Below are positions 25,648-37,000 of a DNA stretch of 64,000 bases, in pieces; position 1 is the first letter of the stretch, and every line of letters begins with the position of its first letter. The position numbers and the translations under genes were made by a program. Under the pieces are notes generated by a model, which did no database searches, was not told the DNA's origin, and was given only the letters and a program-made list of their open reading frames with translations. The DNA is from Udeniomyces pyricola. Taxonomy: Eukaryota; Basidiomycota; Tremellomycetes; Cystofilobasidiales; Mrakiaceae. The stretch is taken from contig BCIK01000008.1 in assembly GCA_039545295.1 (NCBI GenBank), positions 388,487-452,486 on the forward strand, written 5' to 3'.

Positions 25648-26925
25648 ATGCCTCACCCATCATCCACGCCTCCTCCATCAATCCAAAACAAGTACTACCG
25701 CCGGCTCGTCGGTCAGTTCACATCCCAACTTCCTCCCATCATCCTCCACCGTCCGAGGACATCCAACTCGATAGACTAACCGCTTGCTTTGGAATCAATC
25801 ACTTCGCTCGACTGTAGGAACCGCTCGACCATGCTACATCTGCTTCAGGGAAACGACTGTGGTCTTGGCTAGTAAGTCGCGATGACCGATATGCCCCCCT
25901 TCCTCCAACCCCCCCTCCCCCCCCCCCCCCCCCCCCCCCTTTCCCCCCCCCCCCCCCCCCCCCCTTGCTTTCTCCTCATATACTTCCGACGTACATTCCT
26001 CTCGCATCGAAACCCCGCAGCAGCTTATCCACGCAACGGATTCCACCCATTCTCATTTGCCCATGACCTTCTTTTTCAACCAAAAAGCGATCAACACGAC
26101 CGACTTCCTTTACACATGTGATCGACATCTTCAAGATCCCGGATTCGCGACATCCCTTCTTCCTCCAACAACTCCTCCGGCACCTATCGCTTCCACCTCC
26201 AAATCCTCCTCCAAACCCGCGGCTGGATCGACATCTAAGGATGGACTGAGTAAAGAGGAAGTCGAACGTATCATCAACGAGTACGAGCTCAAGAAGAAGA
26301 AAGAAGTGGAAGAAGCAGCGTCGACCGCTGGCGGACAAGGTGGAGGAGGCAAGCCGGGCAATAGTCATCAGGTCTTTGCGCTGCATCGGGATATCTTTGC
26401 GATGAGGATGAAGGAAGCTCAGAAGAAGATCAACCTCGACAAGGTGTGTTGTCATTTCTTCTCAAAGGAGAGAAATGATTTGGTTTGCAGAGGAGCAGGT
26501 TGAGAGGGATATATCGGGGGTTCTGGAATTGCCGGACCGACCCGAGATGATGACCGCAATGGTATCACCACTCATTGTCATCGTTTCTACTTGAATTTAC
26601 TGTCCCGATGGGCCTCTATCAGGCCAAAGTAGTTGCCAAAGGTAAACCCTCGCTCTTTCTCGTCGTCAATGATCAGCCTTTCAGACCACAAAAAAAAACA
26701 TCTTCTTGCTCTTTTCACTTCTTCATCCTTACCCCTCCTTCCGCGTTCGGTCGCATGATCAGCTCTAACATCGCCTCGCGTTTGACTGTCATCTTCCTTC
26801 GGTCTTAAACTCGACTTCGTATGTCTTGCCTCTGTACAGAACTTCCCAAGGTGCCCGTGTTTCCGTCGTCGTTCGATCTTGTCAAGCCCAGACCAAGTGG
26901 GGAGCGGGGCGGTGGGATAGTCTAG
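25648..26925 (+). CDS. VFA1: Vps4-associated protein Vfa1
   Basis: Endosomal protein that binds the ESCRT ATPase Vps4 and stimulates it in multivesicular body sorting. Six phase-consistent exons: 25648-25711, 25818-25871, 26088-26443, 26499-26561, 26623-26641, 26840-26925, coding for 213 residues. The N-terminal zinc-binding module is clear: KYYRRLVGTARPCYICFRET and DFLYTCDRHLQDPGF supply Cys-x2-Cys and Cys-x2-His ligands. A Lys/Glu-rich helix (LSKEEVERIINEYELKKKKE) occupies the middle. The C-terminal ELPKVPVFPSSFDL resembles the MIT-interacting motif by which Vfa1 binds Vps4. The second intron carries two consecutive C homopolymers (25917-25939 and 25943-25964), and exon 5 is only 19 bases long. 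Identification rests on the combination of zinc module and the C-terminal LPxVP motif. Confidence 0.88.
25917..25964 (+). repeat. Paired C homopolymers inside a VFA1 intron
   Basis: Runs of 23 and 22 C separated by TTT, in the intron between exons 2 and 3 of VFA1. Exact length may be affected by sequencing error in homopolymers. Confidence 0.85.
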
Positions 26926-27581
26926 GAACAGTCGATGGTCCACGATGCGCTGATGGATGGCCGAGGGTCTGAATCGCTTAAGATTCGTGGTGGATATGGT
27001 TGGTTGTGCAGATGGATCTGTAACTGATGAAGGAATCGATAAGGTCGGGTAGGCTGGCAGGTAGATGTATGTTGTATAGGTTGGATGACGATGACTTCTG
27101 AAATTATTAGGACCTGGTATGTTCTCGCGTGGACGAGATGGCGGATGTTTGCTACCATTTCTGGCTATCGTGGCTGTCCGTACGTCAATCACAAAAGTGA
27201 CTGTACTGCGGCGCTCGGATCGATAACGTCACAGATACTGATGATAGTCCGACTTGGCGGAGTGAAGCTAAGATTGAATCGCTCGCGATCGAAGATACGC
27301 GGACAGATGTTATGGACGCCCTGTCCATGAACCAAACATACTCTACGCGAATGTGCAAGATGGATGTATCTAGGCTGAGGTGTTCAAAGCTCTGTTGAGC
27401 GATGATAGGAGAAAACGAATGACGTTCTGACACATGACTTGGTCACACATATCATTATATCATTACATTATTCTCATCGCTCTAGCTGTGCACGTCGACG
27501 CGCGTGCGAATCGAGAATCACGCGCATGACGGGAAGCTCCGTTGATCTCAATCCCTTCCACCTCATACCGTCCTCCACGTC
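26926..27581. other. Intergenic region before the rhomboid gene
   Basis: About 650 bases between two plus-strand genes. Short open frames on both strands here show no domain or gene-like context. A promoter for the rhomboid gene is expected but no motif stands out. Confidence 0.55.
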
Positions 27582-29966
27582 ATGTTCTCCCGGCCGTGTC
27601 TTTCGGCTTCGTCCTCCCTGTCCAGACATCTGGCCTTACCATCAAGATCCACAAGCTCGCTCGGCCATCTCTTACCTGCCTTTACGTCCCGGGCGTTCAC
27701 TGCGTCAAGCCCACATTCATTCCGTCCTTCTCCTCCGCATCATCAACCTTCGCTTCGCCGACCACGTCCTTCTCCCTCTGCGGCGTCTTCCACTCAATCA
27801 TCACCTGCCGACCACAAGACTTCAATAGGTCGCATCACTCCTAATCGTATTCCCGCTTCTCAGGCAATCGATGGAGGTGGAGGCGGCCTTGGCGGCCTAG
27901 CAGGAAAACTCAGGAGACCCAACGCGTCGACGTCAGCCACAGTGACGGCGACTGCCCTCGATCCGGACCATCACAGCTTCGGGTTGGAGCACATCGACCC
28001 ACAAATTTTAGCTGCGTTGGAAAGCAAGTCTCTCAGCTTGGATGACAAGGACGTTATCCGGGAGCTTCTGCTTACCATTGAAAAGGAGAAGAGTGGGGAG
28101 GAGCAAAAACATGCCGAGCTAAAGAGGCTCGGATTGGGCCGCTCTTTTCTGGTCAGTGCCCTACTCGCCAAGATCCGATATTCACGTCCTGATCCATCTG
28201 ACATGTTGCTAATCCATCACACGTTATCGTTCTCTTTTGGTTGACACTCGAATCTCAATTTGCTATAGTTTACGGTCGGAGCGTCGGGAGCTTTCTTCGT
28301 GCTTGCCGCGCTGGCGACTAACGCTGACACCGAGACTTGGGCACAGAAGCTCGGCAATGGTTCTTACTGGCGACGAACCGAACCGTCCCAATCGGAGATG
28401 CAGGACGCTAGGCGGTTAGAGCTTGCCAACGTAAGCTCACCCTTCTCTATAGCGGAAAGTACATCGGCGTCATCTGTCTTGCGATTGATTGTTTATTTTA
28501 TATTGTTTTCTTCTTCTTCTCAATGTACATTCGTCTAGACCCTTCAAAAAGATATCAACGACCTGGTCAGCGCCGTTGCACCTCTTCCCCAGACCCTGCA
28601 GGCCATCATCTGTCAAGGCTACGTCGCCGTCGCGGAGTGGTGGCTCAATTCTTCGGAAGCCCGCCGGTTCTCTGGGACCGTCGTTGCGCTCAATTCGGTG
28701 GTATTCTTGGGATGGAAGGTAGCTGGACCCCGATTCTCAAGAGGATGGAGATTTATGGAACGCAATTTGATCCATTACCCGACACGCGGAAGGGCTTACA
28801 CGATGCTTACCAGCGCTTTCAGGTAAGACGATCTTCGTTTCGTCGACTGCCCTCTCCCTCGCCAAACAAATTTGCAATGAGATCCGTGACTAACTTGATT
28901 CTAACCGATTGGTTCGATCGACAGCCACAAGGGCTTCGTGCACTTTGGCGCCAACATGTGGGCGTTCTGGACCTTCTGTACGTCCTCTACTATCCTTTTT
29001 TTTCTTTTTTTTTTTCTTTCTTTTTTTTCCATCGCTCCGTCGACCACACAGTCTCGACTTCATCTTCGATATTAAGATATAGGACTGATCATTGGAACAA
29101 CCTCCTCGCAGCCCCCATGGTGTACGCGTTCCTTCTCCAGGGCGATAATCTCGCGTTGCCCCAGTGGCCCTTGCTTCCTGAGTCCACCTCAATATATCAT
29201 CTTGCCGCCTTCTACTGTGCAGGTGAGCTCTTTTCTCTTGCTGGTTGACGCACCGTTAATCCTGCTTCAGTTGTCTGACTGTTTCCATCACTCCTCACTG
29301 CATGATCCTCGCTTTGATTACAATTTGTCATGGCCTCAGCCGGTATCTTTGCTTCGTTTACATCATCGCTTTATGTCGTCTTGCTCCGTCTTCCCGGCCT
29401 ACGACGAACCATCACCCAATTTCATGCGAAATACATCCAGAAAACCGACCTCATTCCCCCTATCTCCTCTTCGCTCGTTAATCGAATCGCCCATGCTTCC
29501 CTGCGCCCATCCATTGGCGCTTCAGGCGCCTTGTACGCTATGATCGCGCTAGGCGCCCTCTCGTTCCCGTCGATGGAAGTCAGCCTCATCTTCCTTCCGT
29601 TCATCACGCTCAACATCGGCTCAGCAGTCATGGGGATGGTTGCATTTGATGTGGTTGGACTTATCAGGGGGTGGGGTATGTTGAATCATGCGGCTCACTT
29701 GGGTGGAGCTATCTTTGGTGCAGTTTATTGGCAGTACGGCGTAAGTCGGCCTTGCTTCCTACTTCTGACTCTCTTGGTTCTGTTGACCATTTTTTTGACA
29801 TGGGAAACTGACTCCTCTCCGATCTCCCATCCCTGGTACGGGTGACAACCTTGTCGTATCGACTATATACTATCGTACAACGGCGGCTTAGTGTGGGGCG
29901 TGGGACCGACTGAGGATGCTCCTGGCAGAGCTCACTGGATCCGGCGGAAGAAAGACAGATCGATGA
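27582..29966 (+). CDS. Mitochondrial rhomboid serine protease (Pcp1/PARL type)
   Basis: Intramembrane serine protease of the mitochondrial inner membrane; yeast Pcp1 processes Mgm1 and cytochrome c peroxidase. Seven phase-consistent exons: 27582-28151, 28269-28430, 28539-28822, 28925-28977, 29112-29222, 29340-29740, 29892-29966, coding for about 551 residues. The first about 45 residues are an Arg/Ser-rich presequence (MFSRPCLSASSSLSRHLALP). The rhomboid core shows FVHFGANMWAFWTF, the nucleophile Ser in SIGASGALYAMIAL and the catalytic His in MLNHAAHLGGAIFGAVYW. Several hydrophobic helices are present, including one before the core (FTVGASGAFFVLAAL), as in the 1+6 PARL topology. The last exon was chosen because CGAWDRLRMLLAEL resembles the family tail after YG; without that intron the protein would end differently at 29845. 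A long Ser/Thr/Asp stretch follows the presequence. Confidence 0.92.
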
Positions 29967-30304
29967 AGCCTTCCTCTTTGTCATTGGATTTTTCTTTCTG
30001 TGCCCTTTGTGCGTGAGGTGGGAGATGATGTACGATCAGAAAGTCATATGAAGAGCCGCAAGAAAAAAAATGACATCAAATTCTCGAGAAAGAAAAAGCG
30101 TGAGATTTCGCTTTGATTTCAAGGTTTGGTATTCAATGGTATCGGACCAAATCGAACTGCGTCATAATTCGGGGCTCGGCGCTCGGCGTGCTCAATGGAT
30201 CGCACTGACGTCCGCCAACGCCCTGCCCTCCTGACGATCATCCCTTCGACCTTGCTTCCTGGTTTCGCTAATAGCCAACTAACTTCATCAACCTTCGATA
30301 CACC
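29967..30304. other. Intergenic region before YVC1
   Basis: About 340 bases between two plus-strand genes, with A-rich tracts near 30060-30100. It holds the rhomboid 3' UTR and the YVC1 promoter. No other feature seen. Confidence 0.55.
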
Positions 30305-33300
30305 ATGTCCGATCTGGGTGCTGCCGAGGAGGTTCAATCCCTTCTCTCTAACTGGTCTGTCACGCCCGAGAGCGACACGACGACCCGTATGTCCCAGCAC
30401 CCTCCCTCCTCATGATCGCGTCAACGCGGCTTGGACATCTGATTCCTGACATTCCCCGGCCTCACGCGCCACTCCTGACTGACTCCCCATTATCCCATAC
30501 AGGTATCATCAAGCGAATTCGAGCCATGATCCTCAAGCTTCTGCCTGTTCAGGTCGAGATTGACCTCATCACAGAGGCTACTTCATCCATCATCACGCCC
30601 GAGGTCGTCAAGTCGTTTGCTCAAGCCGCTGGTGATTTCACCAACGTCGCCCCATTCTGCCTCCTCACCGCTAGGGCGAGCTTTATTCGGTTAGTGATGC
30701 TCTTCGCACGCAGAGTTCGCTTTCGTTTTTCACGGGACGATTGTCGGCACGACGGCTGACGATTTCTTATCATCTTACTCCTTTGCTCAGAGACTCCAAA
30801 CTCTATCCTGTTCGTCACTTGATCTCTCTTTGGCACAGCTCGAACGATCTGACTCTTCGTTGCGGACACCTGACCCGTCCTCTTCCTTCATTACCTCACT
30901 TGACCAGACTGATTACGATGAGAATTTGTGTCGAGCTGTCGCGTGTGAGATGCTTGCTCGACGAATCATCCACAGCCTCCCTGCGGACAAACTTCAGTCG
31001 GTCATGAGGTTGGTTTTGCATCTCCTTACTCGATGAGAGCATCAGATCGACCTATCAAAGCTCATGCTTCTTGTTGGGTTTGCTTTGACAGTACTCGATT
31101 CCGATTCCGAGAAGCCGATGGCGACGAGTCCCCGCCGACGTCCGCCCTCGAAACCGCCATCGACCAAAACGCAAAGGAGTTCTTGAGCTCGACCGAGGCT
31201 CAGCACGTCGTTACTGCTCTCTGGGACGGTTCCTGGGTTCAGAAAAACAACGACAACGAGGACATTGACTATCATGATTACGACAAGGCAAACCGACACA
31301 CGTTTTACGAACATCTCAACCCGGAGAGGCTCGGAGTTCCCCGCTACCAGAACATCTACAGGACCTCGAGTAAGACGAATTGATTAGACACAATACAGTG
31401 TTGCTCGATGAGGTCACATTGCTAACCGTGGCTTTCCTTATGCTGTCACTTTCTTTTCTTTTTTTTCTTGGCGGACTGCTCTCGTTCAGTGTGGAGTAGG
31501 TAGCCATTTTCTCGCGTATTGTTAGCTAGCATCAGCAGTCACTGACTAACGCTCGATTTTGCTCTGCAGTCGCATTCCTCTTCATCTACTCCCAGGCTGT
31601 CGCCAGTCCTCTGGACAGAGTGAACAACCGAGACGTATGTATCTTCCGTGACCTTGCTACTTGACTTTCAGTTGCTCCTGTTCCCGTGCCAATTCGATCG
31701 CGTCTACGTTTTCTTGTTCAACCGTAGTTCGATGAGTGGGAGTACTTGCTCTACATCTTCGCGGCCTCGCAGATGCTTGAGGAGTTGGTCAAGCTCACCA
31801 AGACGATCGTTCTTTCGTCCAACCTTGCGCAAGGTAGGTGGGAAAATCCTTTATTTTCACAGCTATTGGTCGTTGTGTGCTTTGCTGACGTGCGCTTGTG
31901 CTTTTCATTCGACAGTCATTGGTTTCTGGACCGTTGTTAACCTCGTTACGGACGGACTTCTCTTGACCGCGTTTGGGTTCCGAATTCACGGCATTATCGA
32001 GCAAGACGAGGATAAATCGGCCAACCTCCGTCTCCTCTCATTCCAGTTCCTCTCTTGCGTCTCGCCCTTTATTTGGATCAAGGTAGGTAGGATTTCGCCG
32101 GTTGGTTCTCGACACATCAATGGCAGAATAGCGTCAACTGATCTTGTTATCTCTTCTTGCGTGGCTCTCTGTATCGCAAACACTAGCTTGTCACCATTTT
32201 CGATGGGTTCCCAACGGTCGGAGTCCTCCAGATCGTTGTGTTCCGAATGCTAAGAGAGTCTGCCATTTTCTTCATCCTTCTCGTACGTTGGCTACTATTC
32301 CTCTTAATCCCTATTCTTATGGGGGTTTTCTATCGAGTACAGTCTTCGGTCCTTGCCATCTGACCCATTCGCCACGATTAGGGTATTATGGCGCTTGGAT
32401 TCGTCCAATCGCTCGTCGCTCTCGACGCGGCCGACTCGAGTCTGGATTCTTTCTGGTCCATTGTGAACCTCCTCACTCAAGCTTTGCTCGGCTCGCCCGA
32501 TTTTGATACGACCGCCAAAGGATTCGGTCCGCCTTTTGGACTCATCATCTACTACGTTCGTTCCTCTGTGTCAGTGTCAAGTCGTCTATGCACCTCACCT
32601 TTGCTGTGGCTGATTTTGATTCTGCTTTTTCTTTTCTTTCGCTTTGTAGTCTTGGTCGTTCCTTACTATCCTCATCCTGCTCAACATCTTGATTGCTCTC
32701 TTTGGGACTGTAAGTTCTCCCGACCCCAACACGCGAGATTGTCTTGGTTTCACATCTCAATCGCCATTCCTGTTCAATCGCTAAAATCCTCTGTTGCCCT
32801 GTTTTGCCGGTTTTGAACGACACAATCCCGTCAGGCCTACTCGGAGATTTACGATGATGCCATGGCTCAGTATCTCGCTTACTTCTCTTACAAGACGGTC
32901 TCGAGCATCCGGGCGCCCGACTCGTACGTTTACCCGGCCCCATTCAACATTATCGAGTTCTTCCTTGTCGCACCGTTCGAGTATATTCTGTCCGCTAGGG
33001 CATACCGCACTGTACGTTCTGTTTCTGGTTTGCTGCTCGCATCGCTGCATGCTTTGACTTGAATCTTGCTGACGTCCTCGTTCATCTTGGTTCCGGCAAA
33101 CCGCCCATACCGACTTGAAATTTGATTGTCTCTTTCGGTAGCTCAATCGATGCGTGATGATGGTTCTCTTCTTCCTCCCACTCGTGGCGATTGCCTGCTA
33201 TGAGGCTTGGATCGCCCCTTCGAAACGATTCAAGGATCTCTTCCCAGACAAGTGAGTACTTGTGCATTGTCATCGCATCCCTCATCATGTGACACATGCG

Positions 33301-33620
33301 TACGCGCTTCTCGTCGTTCTCTCACAGTGCTAAATTCGGAATTTTGTCTTTTTTTTTCTTGCCTGCTTTTTAGCAACGTCGAGGTTGAAGGTGACCCTGA
33401 GGTTGAAGACCCTGAGGTTGAACAAGACGACGGCCTCAAAATTTGTACGCGCTCCTTTGCGGACCTCACGGCGGGGNTCCCAGATACGACGCTGGGCTCG
33501 CAAGCGAGCATCGTGGGCGAGATTGAGAAACTCGCCAAGCAGCTGCGTCAGATGGAGAAGAGCATCGAGGCGTTGAAGAAATCGCACGACGCGGATGAGG
33601 GGAAAGGTAAAGAGGAATAA
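30305..33620 (+). CDS. YVC1: Vacuolar TRP-type cation channel Yvc1
   Basis: TRP-family channel that releases calcium from the fungal vacuole on osmotic or mechanical stimulus. The start at 30305 reads MSDLGAAEEVQSLLSNWSVT. Many short introns interrupt the gene. Joined exons give RIIKRIRAMILKLLPVQVEI, ENLCRAVACEMLARRIIHSL, TALWDGSWVQKNNDNEDIDY, then a membrane region: VAFLFIYSQAVASPLDRVN, FDEWEYLLYIFAASQMLEEL, VIGFWTVVNLVTDGLLLTAF, LLSFQFLSCVSPFIWIKL and FFILLGIMALGFVQSL. The pore and last helix read PPFGLIIYYSWSFLTILILL followed by NILIALFGTAYSEIYDDA, typical of Yvc1. The C-terminus is acidic (VEGDPEVEDPEVEQDD), then a coiled coil (EIEKLAKQLRQMEKSIEALK). One exon, 30791-30809, is only 19 bases. 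Base 33477 is ambiguous and lies in the last exon. Stop at 33618-33620. Confidence 0.93.
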
Positions 33621-34078
33621 GAGGCTCCCCGAGTCGGGGGAAGCTTCTTTTTTTTTTTTTGGAAGGGTGAGGGGCAGAGGTTTCAGGGTGGATATGAGTC
33701 GAATGGCGTGTGGGATGAGCGAGATGGGGTGAAGTTGAATGATGCTGCGAAGGAGTTCACGTCAGAAGGGACTGGAGTGCATATACGCATACACACACCA
33801 CACACTATTGTCCTGGCCGCGATCTATGGATGTATCGATTCAGCTCGTGCATAGATCGGTTTCAGTTGCGATTGTGTGGGCTATGGATCGAAACGAACTG
33901 ACGACGAGCCACTAACCTGTAGAGAACGCGAGGGAACGAAGGTCGGTTCGGAGGGTTCGACCAGTCTCGTCTCTACCTTTGTTGGTCTCCTAGCCAAACG
34001 TCCACTCACCTTTCTCATTGCTCGATCCCATCGATACTTGTCTCTAACCTCTCGACTGAATCGAGATATATTTTCGAC
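33621..34078. other. Intergenic region between YVC1 and the coiled-coil gene
   Basis: About 460 bases with a T run just after the YVC1 stop and a short CA-rich patch near 33787-33808. No gene seen. Confidence 0.6.
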
Positions 34079-37000
34079 ATGAACAATGAAGAGGCATCTC
34101 CTGACATCTCGATTGGTCCATCAGCAGCCGCAAGCGAACGGTAAGTCACCCTTTTAGCCACTGACAAGCTTCCTTGGGATCAACCTCTTCTTTACCACCC
34201 AAGACATCCAAGCTTTGTATGACCTGTCTGACCTTCCTTTTGGGCCCGATCATTTTGCTCATCTAGACCACCGACATCATCCAATCCGAGTTCGCTCCCT
34301 GATTCTGAACCAGATCCGATCAATTTTATCTTCGCGAAGCGAGCTTTTCTTCCGAGTGCGTTCCCTTCGCAACCCACCACTGGCAGCTCTACGAGTGGTG
34401 GTCCCGATCTTGCTGGACGAGGAGGCTTTACTTGGGCGCCGGGTAACTCTGGTCGTCAGAGTCGATCTTTTCATCCCGGCTTGAAGTCGGCATCTGGCTC
34501 GAGGGTGGGGATCCCGTTGATTGGCGGTATGACAGGGCAGACTACGGAAGGACCCACTGGTGTCGAGGTTGATACATCTCAACTGCAGCAATCTCATCAA
34601 CTACAGCAGAAGAAGCAGAAGCGGCAGGAGTCCCCCGACAACGTTAGCTCCACTTGTACGGTCGCAACGGAACCTCACGCGTCTGGTCAAGCATCAACGT
34701 CTCTGAACTCCTCGAGCACTGCACATCCACCTCATAGCTCCTCCCCTGCACCTGATCGTCTCGCTCAGCCTTCTCTGAATCCGCCCTTCGCTACATCACT
34801 TCCTACAACCCGTCCACACAAGCGATCTTTTTTGGATCCGCCCGTTCAACCGCCGTCGAGAGCCAAGAAAGGTCGACCTTCGGCGCATATATCGACGACT
34901 CCAAGTCTTTCCCCTCCGCAGTTGGTTGCTTCAGGTAGTTCCATTTCCACCAACCAATCAAAGGAGATCGGCCGGGACATTCACCTTCTCAGGCAAGAGA
35001 AATCGGGCTTGAGGTTAGCGCCGGACAAGGCACACCGCGACTCGGCGGCGGACGCGTTGGAACGCAAAACTTACCCTCAGGCGGACGAGGAAGACACCCT
35101 TGCCCTGCATGGAATGAGATCGGCCGCTATGCTCTCATCCGATGACGATCATGCGAGAGGCGAAATCGCAACAGTCCAGCATCAAGGGATCCGACCGCAT
35201 ATAGTCGACCGACACCATGGCCCTATCCAGTCCGGTCCTGCCGATGCAACTACATCCTTATCCTCACGATCTCGCCAAAAACATGGGCCTCATACCCCTT
35301 CTCCTACTCTGAGCTTGCCGACGGTTGGAGAGACGAGCCATGGAATTACCTCACACTCTACAATTCATCAACGAGAGGCCACACAACAGCCATCTGGCCA
35401 GCCAATTCAGCGTCACCAACCGGCACAGCATCACCCGTCCCGAGCAGCCACCCAACGACAGGCAACACAGCATCGCTCTGAGACTCTTCTCACCCAAGCA
35501 GGTCCAAGCTGGCGTCGTTTCCCGATCCACCGAGAAGGAACGGGCCAAGTCGGCGAGCAAGTGACTATAACCGGATCAGACCGACCCGGACTTGTTACTA
35601 ACGAGCCTGTGCTGGACGGCGACGAAATCGCTGGATGGAACATGACAGGACCGCTGAGCGATGGGTTGGAGAGAGAAGAAGAGAATGAGAGAGAAGAGGC
35701 GGAAGCAGTCAAGCAGGATCCTACATCTTACCAATATGCACGAGAGCAAATCAACGTCGACCGTGCGGGTGATAACCGCTCTCTGGAGATGGTGCTGACC
35801 CGGGAGGTGGTTGATCTGAGGAGACTACTTAATGGGAAGAAACAGGACATGACTCGTCTCTTGGAAGACTTGGTGAGTTCTGACTTTATATTGTTATATT
35901 ATATATATATGGGGGGGCTCTTTGTGCTCCTTCCTCTCACTTTACCTCTCGTTGAGAGAGCGGTTTTCTGAAGGGATTCTGGAATTAGACCATTGACGCT
36001 TGCACGTCGCCTCGCATGTTGTTATATACCCCGGTTACTCTAGCAAACCGAAAGAGATGGCCTGAAGACTCTTCAGAGGACTCTGCACGAAAAGGACGTC
36101 AAGGTGAAACAACTTGCGTTTGAGGCAAAAGCGAGGTTGGTAGGGTTATCACTTCGCTTGGTGCTCGTCACGACTGTATGCTGGCAGACTTTCATGAGTC
36201 GAGTCCTGATATGTGTGTGTTTTTTTTTCTTCTTTTTTTTGTTAACATCGTTTTTTTTTTTTTTTTTTTTTTCGTGAATAGGTCCGAGAAGATCGAAAAG
36301 AGCTTGTGAGGCAACGAGCTGGTTTCTTTGTATTCTTAGTCATTGCAAGGACAATGTCCTCTCGCTAGTCATATCAGCTCAAGCTCGTTTCATGCCTTTT
36401 CTGGTGACTTAGCTCCTCGTTCCGCAAGGAAACCAAGATCACCCGCGATGCCTTCGACAAGAGCTTCCGCGACCTACAGAAGGGTGCGTTTTTATTTTAT
36501 TTTATGTAGCGATCATCTCGCCATTGTCCACACAGAACAATCATGACAAGCTCGCCGACTGATCGGCAATCGTTACTTTTCAGGCTCTGATGATATCCGT
36601 CAGGAGTGCCATGATACACAGGATGGTACAGATCTAGTCAGTCATACTCTGAACGCTCGTCAGTGGGGAAGCTAAATTCCATTGTTGTTATTGCGGGTGT
36701 CGATTCTGCAGCGATACAAGACGCCCTTCGTTCCGACGAAAGCTGGCTCGCCCAGCAACGCGATGCCATTCAAGAACTCGTGCGACCGCTCCAAACCAGA
36801 GTGGCCGATTTATTCAACACTATCGGAAGCAGAGATGAAGTCATTGAGCTCCTCCGAGGCGAGCTGACGCAAAAGATGGGTCAGCTGGCCGAGCTTCAAT
36901 CGGTCGAGAAGCGGCTCGTCGAGGAGCAAGCGAGAGTGCAGAGGGGTAAGTGCGCGGTTCTGGTCTCTTTACTCTTGTATGCTTATTAGTTGAAGCATGT

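Noticed and set aside
26587..27192. Minus-strand 201-codon open frame
   Set aside because: It is antisense to the end of VFA1 and the intergenic region, without a recognisable domain.
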